The notes: a model not told the origin generated them from the letters alone. A stretch of DNA of 32,651 nucleotides from Lachnospiraceae bacterium (GCA_022774705.1 JALFLM010000192.1:1-32651), one strand, 5' to 3'. Counted from the first letter of the stretch, positions 16,265-24,025 are shown. Program-made: numbers and translations.

Positions 16265-17164
16265 GTGGAGAGATTTCTGGCATCAGCAATCCCTGTTTAC
16301 ATCATGGCAGTTATTACTGGCCTGGGTATTCTGGGAACATGGGCAACTGGAATTTATTACCGACAAATGATAAATCAGACCGAGAACATGATGAGTGCAC
16401 GAAATTCTTTTTTACTTCAGATGAAAAACCGATTTGAAAATACATATCGTGTAAATAACGGAATCAAAAATGTGCCGTTATTTGTGGACCGTCAGTTAAA
16501 TGGAAACCGTTTTTTGGGAATCAATGTTCAAAAAGCGGGGAAAGCTTCTCAGAAAGCCGCGTTATTGTGTCTGATTCTTGGCGGTGCTGTGACTATGCTG
16601 CAGCAGATAAACGGATTTACAATGCGGCAAGTGGTAACTTCTTTGGGGATTACGTTGTTCTGTACTGTCGTGGGGCTGGGAATTTATGCTCTTTCAGATA
16701 TGGAATATGCACAGGCTCAGCTGCAGATTCAGCTGGAAGAATACTTTTCCAATACATTGGCAAAAAGACTGGCAAATTCCAGAGAAGAAGAGAATGTTTT
16801 AACCAGAAGAACGGATAGAACTGAAAATAGTCGGAATGACTACAGCCGGATTGATGACAGGCGGGCAGATAACGGACGGGAAGACAGCGGTCGGATGGAG
16901 AATCGAAGGAAGAAAGGAACAGTGCCGGTTTCTTTCTATTCAGATCCTCAGACAAAACGCAGCGAGAATGATCCTGCTGGAAAAAATGATGTAGAAACTG
17001 AAGAAGAATGTCATTTTACTGAAGAAGATCTTCAATATCTGAGGCAAAGTCTTGAACGGATTGCAGCGGGAAGAGATAAGAGTTTGGGGAATGAAAAAAA
17101 ACATCATTTTTCCGCAAAAGATGAAAAAGTGATAGATGATATTCTGCGGGAATACTTCGTATGA
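16265..17164 (+). CDS. Unknown three-helix membrane protein with charged tail
   Basis: 299 residues from GTG, chosen because AGGAGG lies directly upstream. I do not recognise the family. One membrane helix at about 8-27, then about 65 residues with an amphipathic stretch (NQTENMMSARNSFLLQMKNRFENTYRV), then two helices at about 97-113 and 122-142. A long acidic/basic helical tail includes an Arg/Asp/Asn-rich low-complexity segment (about 180-220), ending with EKVIDDILREYFV. The topology loosely resembles MotA/ExbB/TolQ channels, but no diagnostic motif supports that. TATAAT at 16213-16218 with a weak -35 (TTTCAA, 16191) is a possible promoter. Confidence 0.75.
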   Translation: MERFLASAIPVYIMAVITGLGILGTWATGIYYRQMINQTENMMSARNSFLLQMKNRFENTYRVNNGIKNVPLFVDRQLNGNRFLGINVQKAGKASQKAALLCLILGGAVTMLQQINGFTMRQVVTSLGITLFCTVVGLGIYALSDMEYAQAQLQIQLEEYFSNTLAKRLANSREEENVLTRRTDRTENSRNDYSRIDDRRADNGREDSGRMENRRKKGTVPVSFYSDPQTKRSENDPAGKNDVETEEECHFTEEDLQYLRQSLERIAAGRDKSLGNEKKHHFSAKDEKVIDDILREYFV

Positions 17165-17231
17165 TTTTCCTTTTGTGAAAAAGGACATTGTGAAAATCAC
17201 GGTGATGACAATACCAGCTGCGGAAAATATC

Positions 17232-17259
17232 AGGGGCGGTGTAAAAGCTGCCCCTTTTT
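17232..17259 (+). terminator. Rho-independent terminator
   Basis: AGGGGCGG (17232-17239) pairs with CTGCCCCT (17248-17255, one G-U pair), followed by TTTTT. It ends the membrane-protein gene. Confidence 0.85.
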
Positions 17260-17329
17260 ATGCATTGCAAATCCACTTGATTCTCAGGTGCTCAGACAGT
17301 TCATTCCGGTATAATATTACTCTTTTTTC

Positions 17330-17358
17330 TTTACAGAAAATCTGTTTCGATTTATACT
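17330..17358 (+). promoter_or_regulatory. Promoter of the 89-residue protein gene
   Basis: TTTACA (17330-17335), 17 bases, TATACT (17353-17358). GACAGGAGG then lies just before the ATG at 17394. Confidence 0.7.
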
Positions 17359-17393
17359 AGAACATACTGGACAAAGCGACAGGAGGATGCAGA

Positions 17394-17663
17394 ATGTTCC
17401 GTTTATGGGGAAAATTAATGAAAAATAATCGCCTGATAAAGGATATGGTTTATTGCGATGAAAGCGATTTGAATCGTACCCGGAAGATTTTTAAAGGGAT
17501 TGAACAAATTTGCCTGACGTACGATCTGGCCAATCCAATCTGGCTGGAATCAACAATTCAGGAATTTAAACGCCATAATAAATGTCGTTTCGGGAAAGAT
17601 AACTTTATGGAAACAATAGAATTTGACTATCTGGAAATTCAGGTTCTGGAAGAAGATGATTAG
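17394..17663 (+). CDS. Conserved-looking small protein of unknown function
   Basis: 89 residues with a strong RBS (ACAGGAGG) and its own promoter, so it is very probably real. I recognise no family. It is cytoplasmic and mostly helical: KDMVYCDESDLNRTRKIFKG, an IWLES motif, then an acidic end (EIQVLEEDD). There is no signal peptide or membrane segment. It lies upstream of mrp, separated by a 120-base spacer with a repeat arm. Confidence 0.75.
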   Translation: MFRLWGKLMKNNRLIKDMVYCDESDLNRTRKIFKGIEQICLTYDLANPIWLESTIQEFKRHNKCRFGKDNFMETIEFDYLEIQVLEEDD

Positions 17664-17689
17664 ACAATTAAAAGGGCACAGGCAATGTT

Positions 17690-17715
17690 TTGAGATGTGA
17701 TCTGAACAGTCACGA
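17690..17715. repeat. Single arm of the GTAAYTGTTCAGA repeat family
   Basis: The stretch ending GATCTGAACAGTCACG matches the right arm at 901-926 over more than 20 bases (GAGATG, then GATCTGAACAGT(T/C)ACG). I found no inverted partner nearby, so this looks like a half or decayed copy. Confidence 0.5.
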
Positions 17716-17786
17716 TATTTTTATTTTGATTACGAAAATGATTCAGAAAATAATCCGGATATTCAGGTAAGAAGAAAGGAAGAGTA

Positions 17787-18692
17787 ATGGAAGAAATGAA
17801 CAAAGAAAAAGAAAAAGAAAAAGAAAAAGAAAGCGCAGGCTGTGCCAGCTGCGAAAGCCATACATGCGATAAAAAAGATTGCAAAAGCTGTGCACATAAA
17901 AAGAAAATTATGAAAATTCCATCCAATCCTGCGAATAATATTAAACATGTAGTGGGAATTGTCAGCGGAAAAGGAGGAGTTGGAAAATCCTCCGTAACTT
18001 CAATGGTTGCCGTGGAATTGCAGCGTCAGGGATATAAAGTCGGTATTCTGGATGCAGATGTGACCGGTCCGTCTATTCCTCAGATTTTTGGTATGCACAC
18101 AGTAGCAAAGAGTGGAAAATGTAAAGGAATAGAACCGGTGGAGACTTCGTCCGGTATAAAAATGATGTCTGTTAATGTGTTGCTGGAAGCGGAAGATACG
18201 CCTGTTGTATGGAGAGGTCCGGTTATTACGGGTGTGGTAAAACAGTTCTGGACAGATGTTTTATGGAGAGAACTGGATTATCTACTGATTGACATGCCTC
18301 CGGGAACCGGTGATGTGGCGCTCACTGTATTTCAGTCTCTGCCGGTTGATGGAATTGTCATGGTTACTTCTCCACAGACGCTGGTTGGAATGATTGTAAA
18401 GAAAGCATGCAAGATGGCAGATAAGCTGAACGTTCCGATTCTGGGTCTCATTGAGAATTACAGTTATATTGTATGTTCTGATTGTGGGAATAAAATGCCC
18501 GTTTTTGGCAAGAGCCGTGTGGAAGCTTTTGCTGAAGACAGTGCTCTCCGTGTTCTTGCCAAATTACCCGTAGATGAAAAACTGGCAGAAGCAGGAGACG
18601 AAGGAACAATAGAAAATTATGACAGCGAAGAGATGAGCCAGGCGGTCAGGACAATTACAGCAATACTTGAGAACAGTGATGCTGAGAAATAG
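17787..18692 (+). CDS. Mrp/NBP35-type Fe-S cluster carrier ATPase
   Basis: 301 residues, cytoplasmic. The deviant Walker A GKGGVGKSS (61-69) and DADVTGPSIPQ and DMPPGTGDVAL are the classic Mrp motifs. The bridging CxxC lies at C230/C233 (VCSDCG). An extra N-terminal segment holds five cysteines (C19, C22, C27, C32, C35), recalling the N-terminal cluster of eukaryotic NBP35. It follows a five-fold Lys-Glu repeat encoded by five AAAGAA units (17802-17831). Known Mrp proteins bind and transfer Fe-S clusters. A weak promoter, TTGATT-N17-AATAAT (17726-17754), may drive it. The ATG is preceded by AGAAAGGAAG. Confidence 0.93.
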   Translation: MEEMNKEKEKEKEKESAGCASCESHTCDKKDCKSCAHKKKIMKIPSNPANNIKHVVGIVSGKGGVGKSSVTSMVAVELQRQGYKVGILDADVTGPSIPQIFGMHTVAKSGKCKGIEPVETSSGIKMMSVNVLLEAEDTPVVWRGPVITGVVKQFWTDVLWRELDYLLIDMPPGTGDVALTVFQSLPVDGIVMVTSPQTLVGMIVKKACKMADKLNVPILGLIENYSYIVCSDCGNKMPVFGKSRVEAFAEDSALRVLAKLPVDEKLAEAGDEGTIENYDSEEMSQAVRTITAILENSDAEK

Positions 18693-18767
18693 CAGGGACA
18701 TTGAGTAATATTTATTGCAGTGATTGTTCTGAATAACTTTTGACAAGAGCGGGAAAGAAAATTGATT

Positions 18768-19796
18768 ATGAAAGATTCATACAGATATGAAGCGGCTGTA
18801 ATGGGAGATAGTCTGGCAGCATTATTTGCAGGGTATATATTAAAACAAAACAGAATTCATTTTGTGTTTCTGGATTCAGATGAAAAAAAACTTCGGAGGA
18901 AAATAATTCAGCAGCAGGAAACAGAACAGCAGCAGGATCAGAAACAGGATCAGAAACAAGGAAAAGAATGGATACAGGATCAGGACAAAGAACAACAGTT
19001 TTCCTACCGGATTACGGAAGAAGGAATGAGTTTGGTTGATAAAATTTACCGTCGTTTGTCTGCTCAGGTTGGAATCAATAATCCGAATACGGATTCGGAA
19101 AGAATGAGACTCAGAAATTTTCTTGTATCGGAGATGGAGAGGGAACTTGCGAATAAAAAGCAGGTGGAAAATATCATATTTGCAAAAGGTTATGTATTAA
19201 TTGAATGTGATGGAGTAATTCTGGATGCGGATGTACTGATTGACCGGGATGATATTCTATCCGCAGGCTTTTGTGCGCAATCCGTCTTGGAGGAAAAAGA
19301 ACGGCGCCTGGAAGAGTACATGAAGCGTTTGCGAATAAGGAAGGGAAAGCAGACTCATAGAAAAATGGTTTATGTAACGCACTCTAAAAGCTGGTATTAT
19401 GCAAAAGAGATTGTTATGCAGTTTGCAATTGAGCAGGGGGTGGCGGCTGTAAATCCGTTTATGAATTATGGCTTCTATATGAATGGTTCTGTTGAAAAGG
19501 ATGGGGTGGTGGAATGCTGTCATCAGTTGATCCGAACAGCAGATGAATTGTGGGTTTTTGGTCCGATTTCGGAGGCAATTCTTACGGATATTGCAGTTGC
19601 GGTTATGGAAGGGAAAGAGGTACATTTCTTTTCCATTTCAGAACATAAATCTGAAATTCATGAACTTCAGATGGAAGATATCATTTTTGAAAGAGAAGTG
19701 CATGCAGGTCAGATTCGTAAATCTGATTTGCTGAATTTTGTTCGGAGTACCGCTCCCAGAAATATGGATTATGTTCAGATGTCATTGTTTGACTGA
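18768..19796 (+). CDS. Chimeric protein: decayed FAD-Rossmann-like N-part, deoxyribosyltransferase-like C-part, clamp-motif tail
   Basis: 342 residues from ATG at 18768 (a TTG at 18762 is possible; RBS GGGAAAG). I know no name for it. The N-terminal YEAAVMGDSLAALFAGYILKQ resembles a flavoprotein dinucleotide fold. LDADVLIDRDDILSAGF (about 155-171) resembles the ADLLVGADGxxSAVR segment of FAD monooxygenases, but GxGxxG is lost. A Gln/Lys/Asp-rich insert lies at about 48-80. The C-part (about 205-300; KMVYVTHSKSWYYAKEIV, VNPFMNYG, RTADELWVFGPISEAIL) resembles DUF7768/nucleoside deoxyribosyltransferase-like folds. The family's catalytic Glu position appears to be Asp (TDIAVAV). The protein ends VQMSLFD, close to the beta-clamp-binding consensus QL(S/D)LF. 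Function is unknown; DNA-replication or repair link is inference. Confidence 0.72.
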   Translation: MKDSYRYEAAVMGDSLAALFAGYILKQNRIHFVFLDSDEKKLRRKIIQQQETEQQQDQKQDQKQGKEWIQDQDKEQQFSYRITEEGMSLVDKIYRRLSAQVGINNPNTDSERMRLRNFLVSEMERELANKKQVENIIFAKGYVLIECDGVILDADVLIDRDDILSAGFCAQSVLEEKERRLEEYMKRLRIRKGKQTHRKMVYVTHSKSWYYAKEIVMQFAIEQGVAAVNPFMNYGFYMNGSVEKDGVVECCHQLIRTADELWVFGPISEAILTDIAVAVMEGKEVHFFSISEHKSEIHELQMEDIIFEREVHAGQIRKSDLLNFVRSTAPRNMDYVQMSLFD

Positions 19797-19918
19797 TATG
19801 CCATTGATTTTTGACATGATACTGTCCTGTTTAAAATTATAGAAACTGGCTATTTATAAAAAGACACATAAAGTTTATCATATCTGATACGAAAAAAGAT
19901 AGGTTTCAGGGGACAGGT

Positions 19919-20794
19919 GTGGAAAGTATGAATTCAAGTGAGCATAATCATCAGAAAAAAATAGCGGTTATTAATGATTTTTCAGGATTTGGGAGGTGTT
20001 CTCTGGCAGTGTCGCTTCCCATAATTTCAACAATGAAGATACAATGTTGCCCGCTTCCTACGTCAGTATTTTCCAATCATACAGGATTTGACAGTTTTTA
20101 TTTTCGGGATTTTACGGACTATATGAATCCGTATATTGAGGAATGGAGAAAACTGGGATTGAGATTCAACGGTATCACCAGTGGATTTCTGGGATCAAAA
20201 CAGCAGATTGATATTGTCAAGGCGTTTATAAAAGAATTTCAGATGAAAGACACCATTGTTCTTGTTGATCCTGTTATGGGGGATAACGGAGTACCGTATG
20301 CCACATATACAAAAGACATGTGTCAGGAAATGAAAAAACTGGTGTCATATGCAGATATTCTGACACCGAATTTAACGGAAGCCTGTATTCTGACAGATAC
20401 GGAATATCGTCAGAATGGGTGGAAAATGGCTGAAATTCAGGAACTGGCACAGAAACTTCAAAGCATGGGACCGGGAAAAATCGTTATAACGGGAATTATT
20501 CAGGGCGAATTTATCGCCAATTACTGTTATGATGCAAAAGAATATGAGAAAGATACCGGATATAAAGGGAAGTTTATGAGGACGCATAAAATAGGCTCAA
20601 CCAGATCCGGTACAGGTGATATTTTTGCTGCAATAGTGGCAGCTGATGCGGTAAATGGAGTTCCATTTGAAGCATCTGTAAGGAAAGCTTCTGGTTTTAT
20701 TAAAAAATGTATTCAGAAGTCTATTGATCTGGATATTCCATTGACAGATGGTGTGTGTTTTGAAGAAGTTCTTTCAGAATTGCGTGTACGGTAA
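19919..20794 (+). CDS. Pyridoxal/pyridoxamine kinase-like (PfkB/ThiD superfamily)
   Basis: 291 residues. The N terminus IAVINDFSGFGRCSLAVSLPIIS is typical of PdxY/PdxK-type pyridoxamine kinases. VDPVMGDNG and the anion hole/catalytic motif SGTGDIFAA (D234) are intact. It should phosphorylate vitamin B6 vitamers with ATP; ThiD-like activity is the main alternative. Starts: GTG 19919 (AGGGGA upstream) or ATG 19928 (CAGGT upstream). It is followed by a strong terminator, so it is probably a single-gene unit. A TTGACA at 19811 may be part of its promoter, but the -10 is unclear. Confidence 0.9.
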   Translation: MESMNSSEHNHQKKIAVINDFSGFGRCSLAVSLPIISTMKIQCCPLPTSVFSNHTGFDSFYFRDFTDYMNPYIEEWRKLGLRFNGITSGFLGSKQQIDIVKAFIKEFQMKDTIVLVDPVMGDNGVPYATYTKDMCQEMKKLVSYADILTPNLTEACILTDTEYRQNGWKMAEIQELAQKLQSMGPGKIVITGIIQGEFIANYCYDAKEYEKDTGYKGKFMRTHKIGSTRSGTGDIFAAIVAADAVNGVPFEASVRKASGFIKKCIQKSIDLDIPLTDGVCFEEVLSELRVR

Positions 20795-20928
20795 TTGCAG
20801 AAGATGGTGTGATCGTCGTAGAAAGTATAAACATCTGCCGGATTGATGCAGAATAGTTTGGCTTTTGCCGAGCTGTTACGAATTTTTAAGAAAATTTTGT
20901 TAGAAATATTTAAATGTTGCAAGACATT

Positions 20929-20968
20929 AAGCCGAGAATGTAATTATTAGAGCATTTTCGGCTTTTTT
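20929..20968 (+). terminator. Rho-independent terminator
   Basis: AAGCCGAGAATG (20929-20940) pairs with CATTTTCGGCTT (20953-20964, one mismatch position as G-U), followed by a T-run to 20968. It lies about 135 bases after the kinase stop. Confidence 0.85.
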
Positions 20969-20981
20969 GTGTTATATTGGA

Positions 20982-21018
20982 GTTATAATAACAGCGTGTA
21001 ATATCCGGGTTATAATAA
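20982..21018 (+). promoter_or_regulatory. Two -10-like elements in a 27-bp direct repeat
   Basis: GTTATAATAA occurs at 20982-20991 and again at 21009-21018. Each contains TATAAT. No good -35 precedes either at 16-18 bases, so which one drives the hydrolase gene is unclear. Confidence 0.4.
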
Positions 21019-21040
21019 ATATCAGACATGAGGGATGTAT

Positions 21041-22060
21041 ATGAAAAAAATACGCTTAAATCTGGAGAGAAAAAGAGGCTATCCCTGTATAGCGGATGAA
21101 ATTTACTGTGAACAGATGAAAAATGTTGTTGAACCGCATCTGGAGTGCGTGAAGAATTCAGGATGGTATGAGCGGGAAGCTGGAAAATATCTGTATTATG
21201 AGAATTATATGGCGGAAGGAGCAGTTGGAACGGTAATTGCAGTACATGGTTTTACAGAAAGTGTGGAAAAATATAAAGAAGCTATATTTTATTTCCTGAC
21301 GGAGCATTACAATGTATTTTTGATGGATCACAGAGGACATGGAAAATCAGTCAGAGAACTGAAAAACAGTGATTTTTCACTGACACATATTATAAAGTTT
21401 GAAGATTATATAGAGGATCTTCGGGGGTTTATAGAGGAAGTTGCAGTAAACAGGGTGGGAACACAGCTGCCGTTCTACATATTTGCTCATTCTATGGGAG
21501 GAGCAATTGCAGCAAGATATCTGCAGATGTATCCCGGCAGAATTGCTAAAGCTGTACTGACTTCCCCTATGCTGGATATCCGGCTTGAAATTTCACCGGT
21601 TCTGGCAGAGGCTGTTTCGTATTATATGGTAAAGACAGGGAGAGGCGAGGACTATATCATGGGACAGATACCTTTTCAGAAAAAATATTCTTTCGATGAA
21701 AGTTCCTGTTCCAGCCGGGAGAGGTATGAATATTACTTTAATAAAAAAATGAGCTCACCTGAACTCCAGAATAATGCGGGGAGCTATTCGTGGCTTTTCG
21801 AGGCTTTAAAGACTGTGAAAAAAATTGAAAAGGAAAAAAGAAAAATACAGATTCCTGTTTGTATCTTTATTGCAGAGCATGATGATCTGGTATCACGGAG
21901 AGGTCAGATTGCCCTGGCTGAAAAAACTCCTGATTCCTGCCTGATTTTTGTTGAAGATACGAAGCACGAAATATATATGGCTCCGAAAAAAATACAGCGG
22001 CAGTACTGGCGATTTATTTTTGATTTTTTAAAAGATGATAAGGTGGTGAAGGAAGAATGA
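21041..22060 (+). CDS. Alpha/beta hydrolase, monoacylglycerol lipase/lysophospholipase-like
   Basis: 339 residues. The start at 21041 is set by GAGGG six bases upstream; an ATG at 21035 lies too close. The oxyanion strand is AVHGFTES. The nucleophile elbow is AHSMGG (S151), the acid is in AEHDDLV, and the catalytic His in DTKHEIY. MDHRGHGKS is also typical of the PldB/monoglyceride-lipase group. No signal peptide, so it acts in the cytoplasm. The stop overlaps the next start (ATGA), so it is coupled to the acetyltransferase. Confidence 0.9.
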   Translation: MKKIRLNLERKRGYPCIADEIYCEQMKNVVEPHLECVKNSGWYEREAGKYLYYENYMAEGAVGTVIAVHGFTESVEKYKEAIFYFLTEHYNVFLMDHRGHGKSVRELKNSDFSLTHIIKFEDYIEDLRGFIEEVAVNRVGTQLPFYIFAHSMGGAIAARYLQMYPGRIAKAVLTSPMLDIRLEISPVLAEAVSYYMVKTGRGEDYIMGQIPFQKKYSFDESSCSSRERYEYYFNKKMSSPELQNNAGSYSWLFEALKTVKKIEKEKRKIQIPVCIFIAEHDDLVSRRGQIALAEKTPDSCLIFVEDTKHEIYMAPKKIQRQYWRFIFDFLKDDKVVKEE

Positions 22061-22710
22061 ATATGGATTTTGAACCAATTGATATGGATCAGTGGGAGCG
22101 CAGGGAGCATTTTTCTTATTATACAAATACGCTGAGAACGAGCTACCATATGAATGTGGATATCGATATTACAACATTTTACAATTGGGCAAAGGGAAAT
22201 GGTTACCGTTTTTTTCCATCTTTTTTGTATGTGATCATGACAGCTGTAAATCAGAACAAAGAATTCAGGATGGCATATAAAGATGATGTACTGGGATTTT
22301 ACAAACAATGTCATCCTTCCTATACGATTTTTCATAAAGATGATTGCACATTTTCTGATATATGGTCGGAGTATGATTCAGATTTTATAACATTCTATAA
22401 TAATTGCACAGAGGATATGGAACGGTATAAAGATATCAAGGGGGTCAAGACGAAACCCGGACGTCCGTCTAATTTCTGCCCCATATCATGTGCGCCCTGG
22501 GTTACACTGACAGGTTTTGGTCATGACACACCGGGTCCGTCAAAAATGTATTTTCCGGTAATCAATTTTGCTAAATTTTACGAAAAAGAAGGAAAACGAT
22601 ACCTCCCTCTGTCTGTTTATGTAAATCATGCGGCTGCAGATGGCTATCATACATCAAAGCTGATTCTGGATATACAACGGATAACCAACGAAATCGCAGA
22701 AATCATGTAA
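22057..22710 (+). CDS. CAT-family acetyltransferase (chloramphenicol acetyltransferase-like)
   Basis: 217 residues, the usual CAT length. The active-site motif reads VNHAAADGYH: catalytic His is H191 and the structural Asp is D195, corresponding to HHAVCDGFH in classical CAT. The substrate-region motif FCPISCAPWVTLTGF aligns with the S-x-x-PW segment of CAT. The pattern therefore fits an active CAT fold, but sequence differences (NHAAA for HHAVC) and its chromosomal coupling to a lipase make the natural substrate uncertain. Chloramphenicol resistance cannot be claimed. It is translationally coupled (ATGA) to the hydrolase. Confidence 0.88.
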   Translation: MNMDFEPIDMDQWERREHFSYYTNTLRTSYHMNVDIDITTFYNWAKGNGYRFFPSFLYVIMTAVNQNKEFRMAYKDDVLGFYKQCHPSYTIFHKDDCTFSDIWSEYDSDFITFYNNCTEDMERYKDIKGVKTKPGRPSNFCPISCAPWVTLTGFGHDTPGPSKMYFPVINFAKFYEKEGKRYLPLSVYVNHAAADGYHTSKLILDIQRITNEIAEIM

Positions 22711-22762
22711 TACAGAATATGTAATACGAAACATTAATAGGGAGTATATGGTACGGAGAAAG

Positions 22763-22827
22763 AAAAAGCATGTATCTTTTCCTGAAAGATCCGTTTTGAA
22801 TCAGGGGAGAAGAGATACATGCTTTTT
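22763..22827. terminator. Bidirectional terminator between the CAT-like gene and ilvE
   Basis: AAAAAGCATGTATCT (22763-22777) is an exact reverse complement of AGATACATGCTTTTT (22813-22827). The A-tract and T-tract allow termination in both directions. Confidence 0.85.
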
Positions 22828-22831
22828 CCGA

Positions 22832-22860
22832 TTTACATAAAAATGGTTTACATAAAAATG
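22832..22860. repeat. 15-bp tandem duplication
   Basis: TTTACATAAAAATGG is followed directly by TTTACATAAAAATG, just after the ilvE stop. It looks like a recent slippage or end-joining duplication. Confidence 0.8.
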
Positions 22861-22864
22861 TAAA

Positions 22865-23890
22865 TTATCTGATAACCTTGATCCATCCTTCGGGAGCTTC
22901 GATGCGGCCCATCTGGATACCGGTTAAAGTTTCATATAACTTTTTGGTTACAGGACCCATCTCACTCATGCCGCTGGGGAAGCAGATTTCTTTACCGTGA
23001 TCAACAATCTTGCCAACGGGAGAAATAACTGCAGCAGTACCGCAAAGACCACATTCAGCCATATCTTCTAATTCGGAAAGATAAACTTCTCTTTCTTCAA
23101 CTTCCAGACCCAGGTATTCTTTTGCAACATAAACCAGAGAACGACGGGTGATGGAAGGAAGAATACTGCTTGATTTAGGTGTAACAACTTTGCCGTCTTT
23201 TGATACAAAGAGGAAGTTTGCACCGCCTGTTTCTTCCACTTTGGTTCTGGTAGCAGGATCCAGATAGAGGTTTTCATCATAGCCTTCTTTATGAGCAGAT
23301 ACAATTGCGTGTAAACTCATGGCGTAATTCAGACCGGCTTTGATATGTCCTGTACCATGCGGTGCTGCACGGTCAAAGTCAGAAACACGAATGGTCAGAG
23401 GGCGAACACCGCCTTTGAAGTAAGGTCCAACAGGTGTAGTAAATACACGGAACTGGTATTCATCAGCCGGCTTTACACCGATGACAGGGTTGGTACCGAA
23501 AAGATAGGGGCGGATATATAAGGTTGCACCGGAGCCATAAGGGGGAACATAGGCTTCATTGGCAGCTACTGTCTGGACAATTGCGTCAATAAATCTGTCC
23601 TCGGGGAATGCAGGCATTTCAAGTCTTTCAGCAGAAGCTTTTAAACGGGCTGCGTTCAGATCAGGTCTGAAAGTAACGATATGGCCATCTTCTGTTGTAT
23701 ACGCTTTTAAGCCTTCAAAAACTGTCTGAGCATACTGTAAAACGCCAGCGCATTCATTGATAACTACTGTAGCATCAGAGGTAAGAGTACCTTCATCCCA
23801 GGAGCCATCCTTGAAGTTGGAAACGTATCTTTTGTCTGTCTGGACATAACCAAAACCAAGGTTGCTCCAGTCAATATTTTTCTTTTCCAT
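22865..23890 (-). CDS. ilvE: Branched-chain-amino-acid aminotransferase
   Basis: 341 residues, fold-type IV PLP enzyme. It exchanges amino groups between Glu and the 2-oxo acids of Leu, Ile and Val. The PLP lysine is K184 in HGTGHIKAGLNYAMS. Other family blocks: YAQTVFEGLKAY, LYIRPYLFG, KVEETGGANFLFV, ECGLCGTAAVISPVG. The length and the MEKKNIDW start agree with the clostridial type. Transcribed from the promoter at 23997-24025, with an inverted repeat in the leader. Confidence 0.97.
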   Translation of the reverse strand: MEKKNIDWSNLGFGYVQTDKRYVSNFKDGSWDEGTLTSDATVVINECAGVLQYAQTVFEGLKAYTTEDGHIVTFRPDLNAARLKASAERLEMPAFPEDRFIDAIVQTVAANEAYVPPYGSGATLYIRPYLFGTNPVIGVKPADEYQFRVFTTPVGPYFKGGVRPLTIRVSDFDRAAPHGTGHIKAGLNYAMSLHAIVSAHKEGYDENLYLDPATRTKVEETGGANFLFVSKDGKVVTPKSSSILPSITRRSLVYVAKEYLGLEVEEREVYLSELEDMAECGLCGTAAVISPVGKIVDHGKEICFPSGMSEMGPVTKKLYETLTGIQMGRIEAPEGWIKVIR

Positions 23891-23931
23891 GTTATTATCT
23901 CCATTCTGCTGTTTTCAGCTTAAAAATTGAT

Positions 23932-23981
23932 GTAATTGTTCAGAATGGCGCAGCCATAACTTTGCCGTTTTAAACAGTTAC
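23932..23981. repeat. Inverted repeat of the GTAAYTGTTCAGA family in the ilvE leader
   Basis: GTAATTGTTCAGAATGGC (23932-23949) pairs imperfectly (14 of 18) with GCCGTTTTAAACAGTTAC (23964-23981). A small ATGGC/GCCAT hairpin is nested inside. It starts just after the predicted ilvE transcription start. Confidence 0.6.
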
Positions 23982-23996
23982 AAATTTATTAGATTA

Positions 23997-24025
23997 AGTA
24001 TAATCACAAGATTTGTCAGTGTCAA
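23997..24025 (-). promoter_or_regulatory. Promoter of ilvE
   Basis: On the minus strand TTGACA (24020-24025), 17 bases, TATACT (23997-24002). Confidence 0.8.

Noticed and set aside
16162-16437. 91-codon open frame overlapping the start of the membrane-protein gene
   Set aside because: It has no RBS, and the GTG at 16265 with AGGAGG starts the gene that explains this region.
18719-18740. GTGATTGTTCTGAA after mrp as inverted partner of the arm at 17700
   Set aside because: The two lie 1 kb apart with several mismatches, so an mrp-flanking inverted pair is not supported.
23932-23990. T-box or amino-acid attenuator in the ilvE leader
   Set aside because: No T-box sequence, no leader peptide rich in Leu/Ile/Val and no antiterminator pair are visible.
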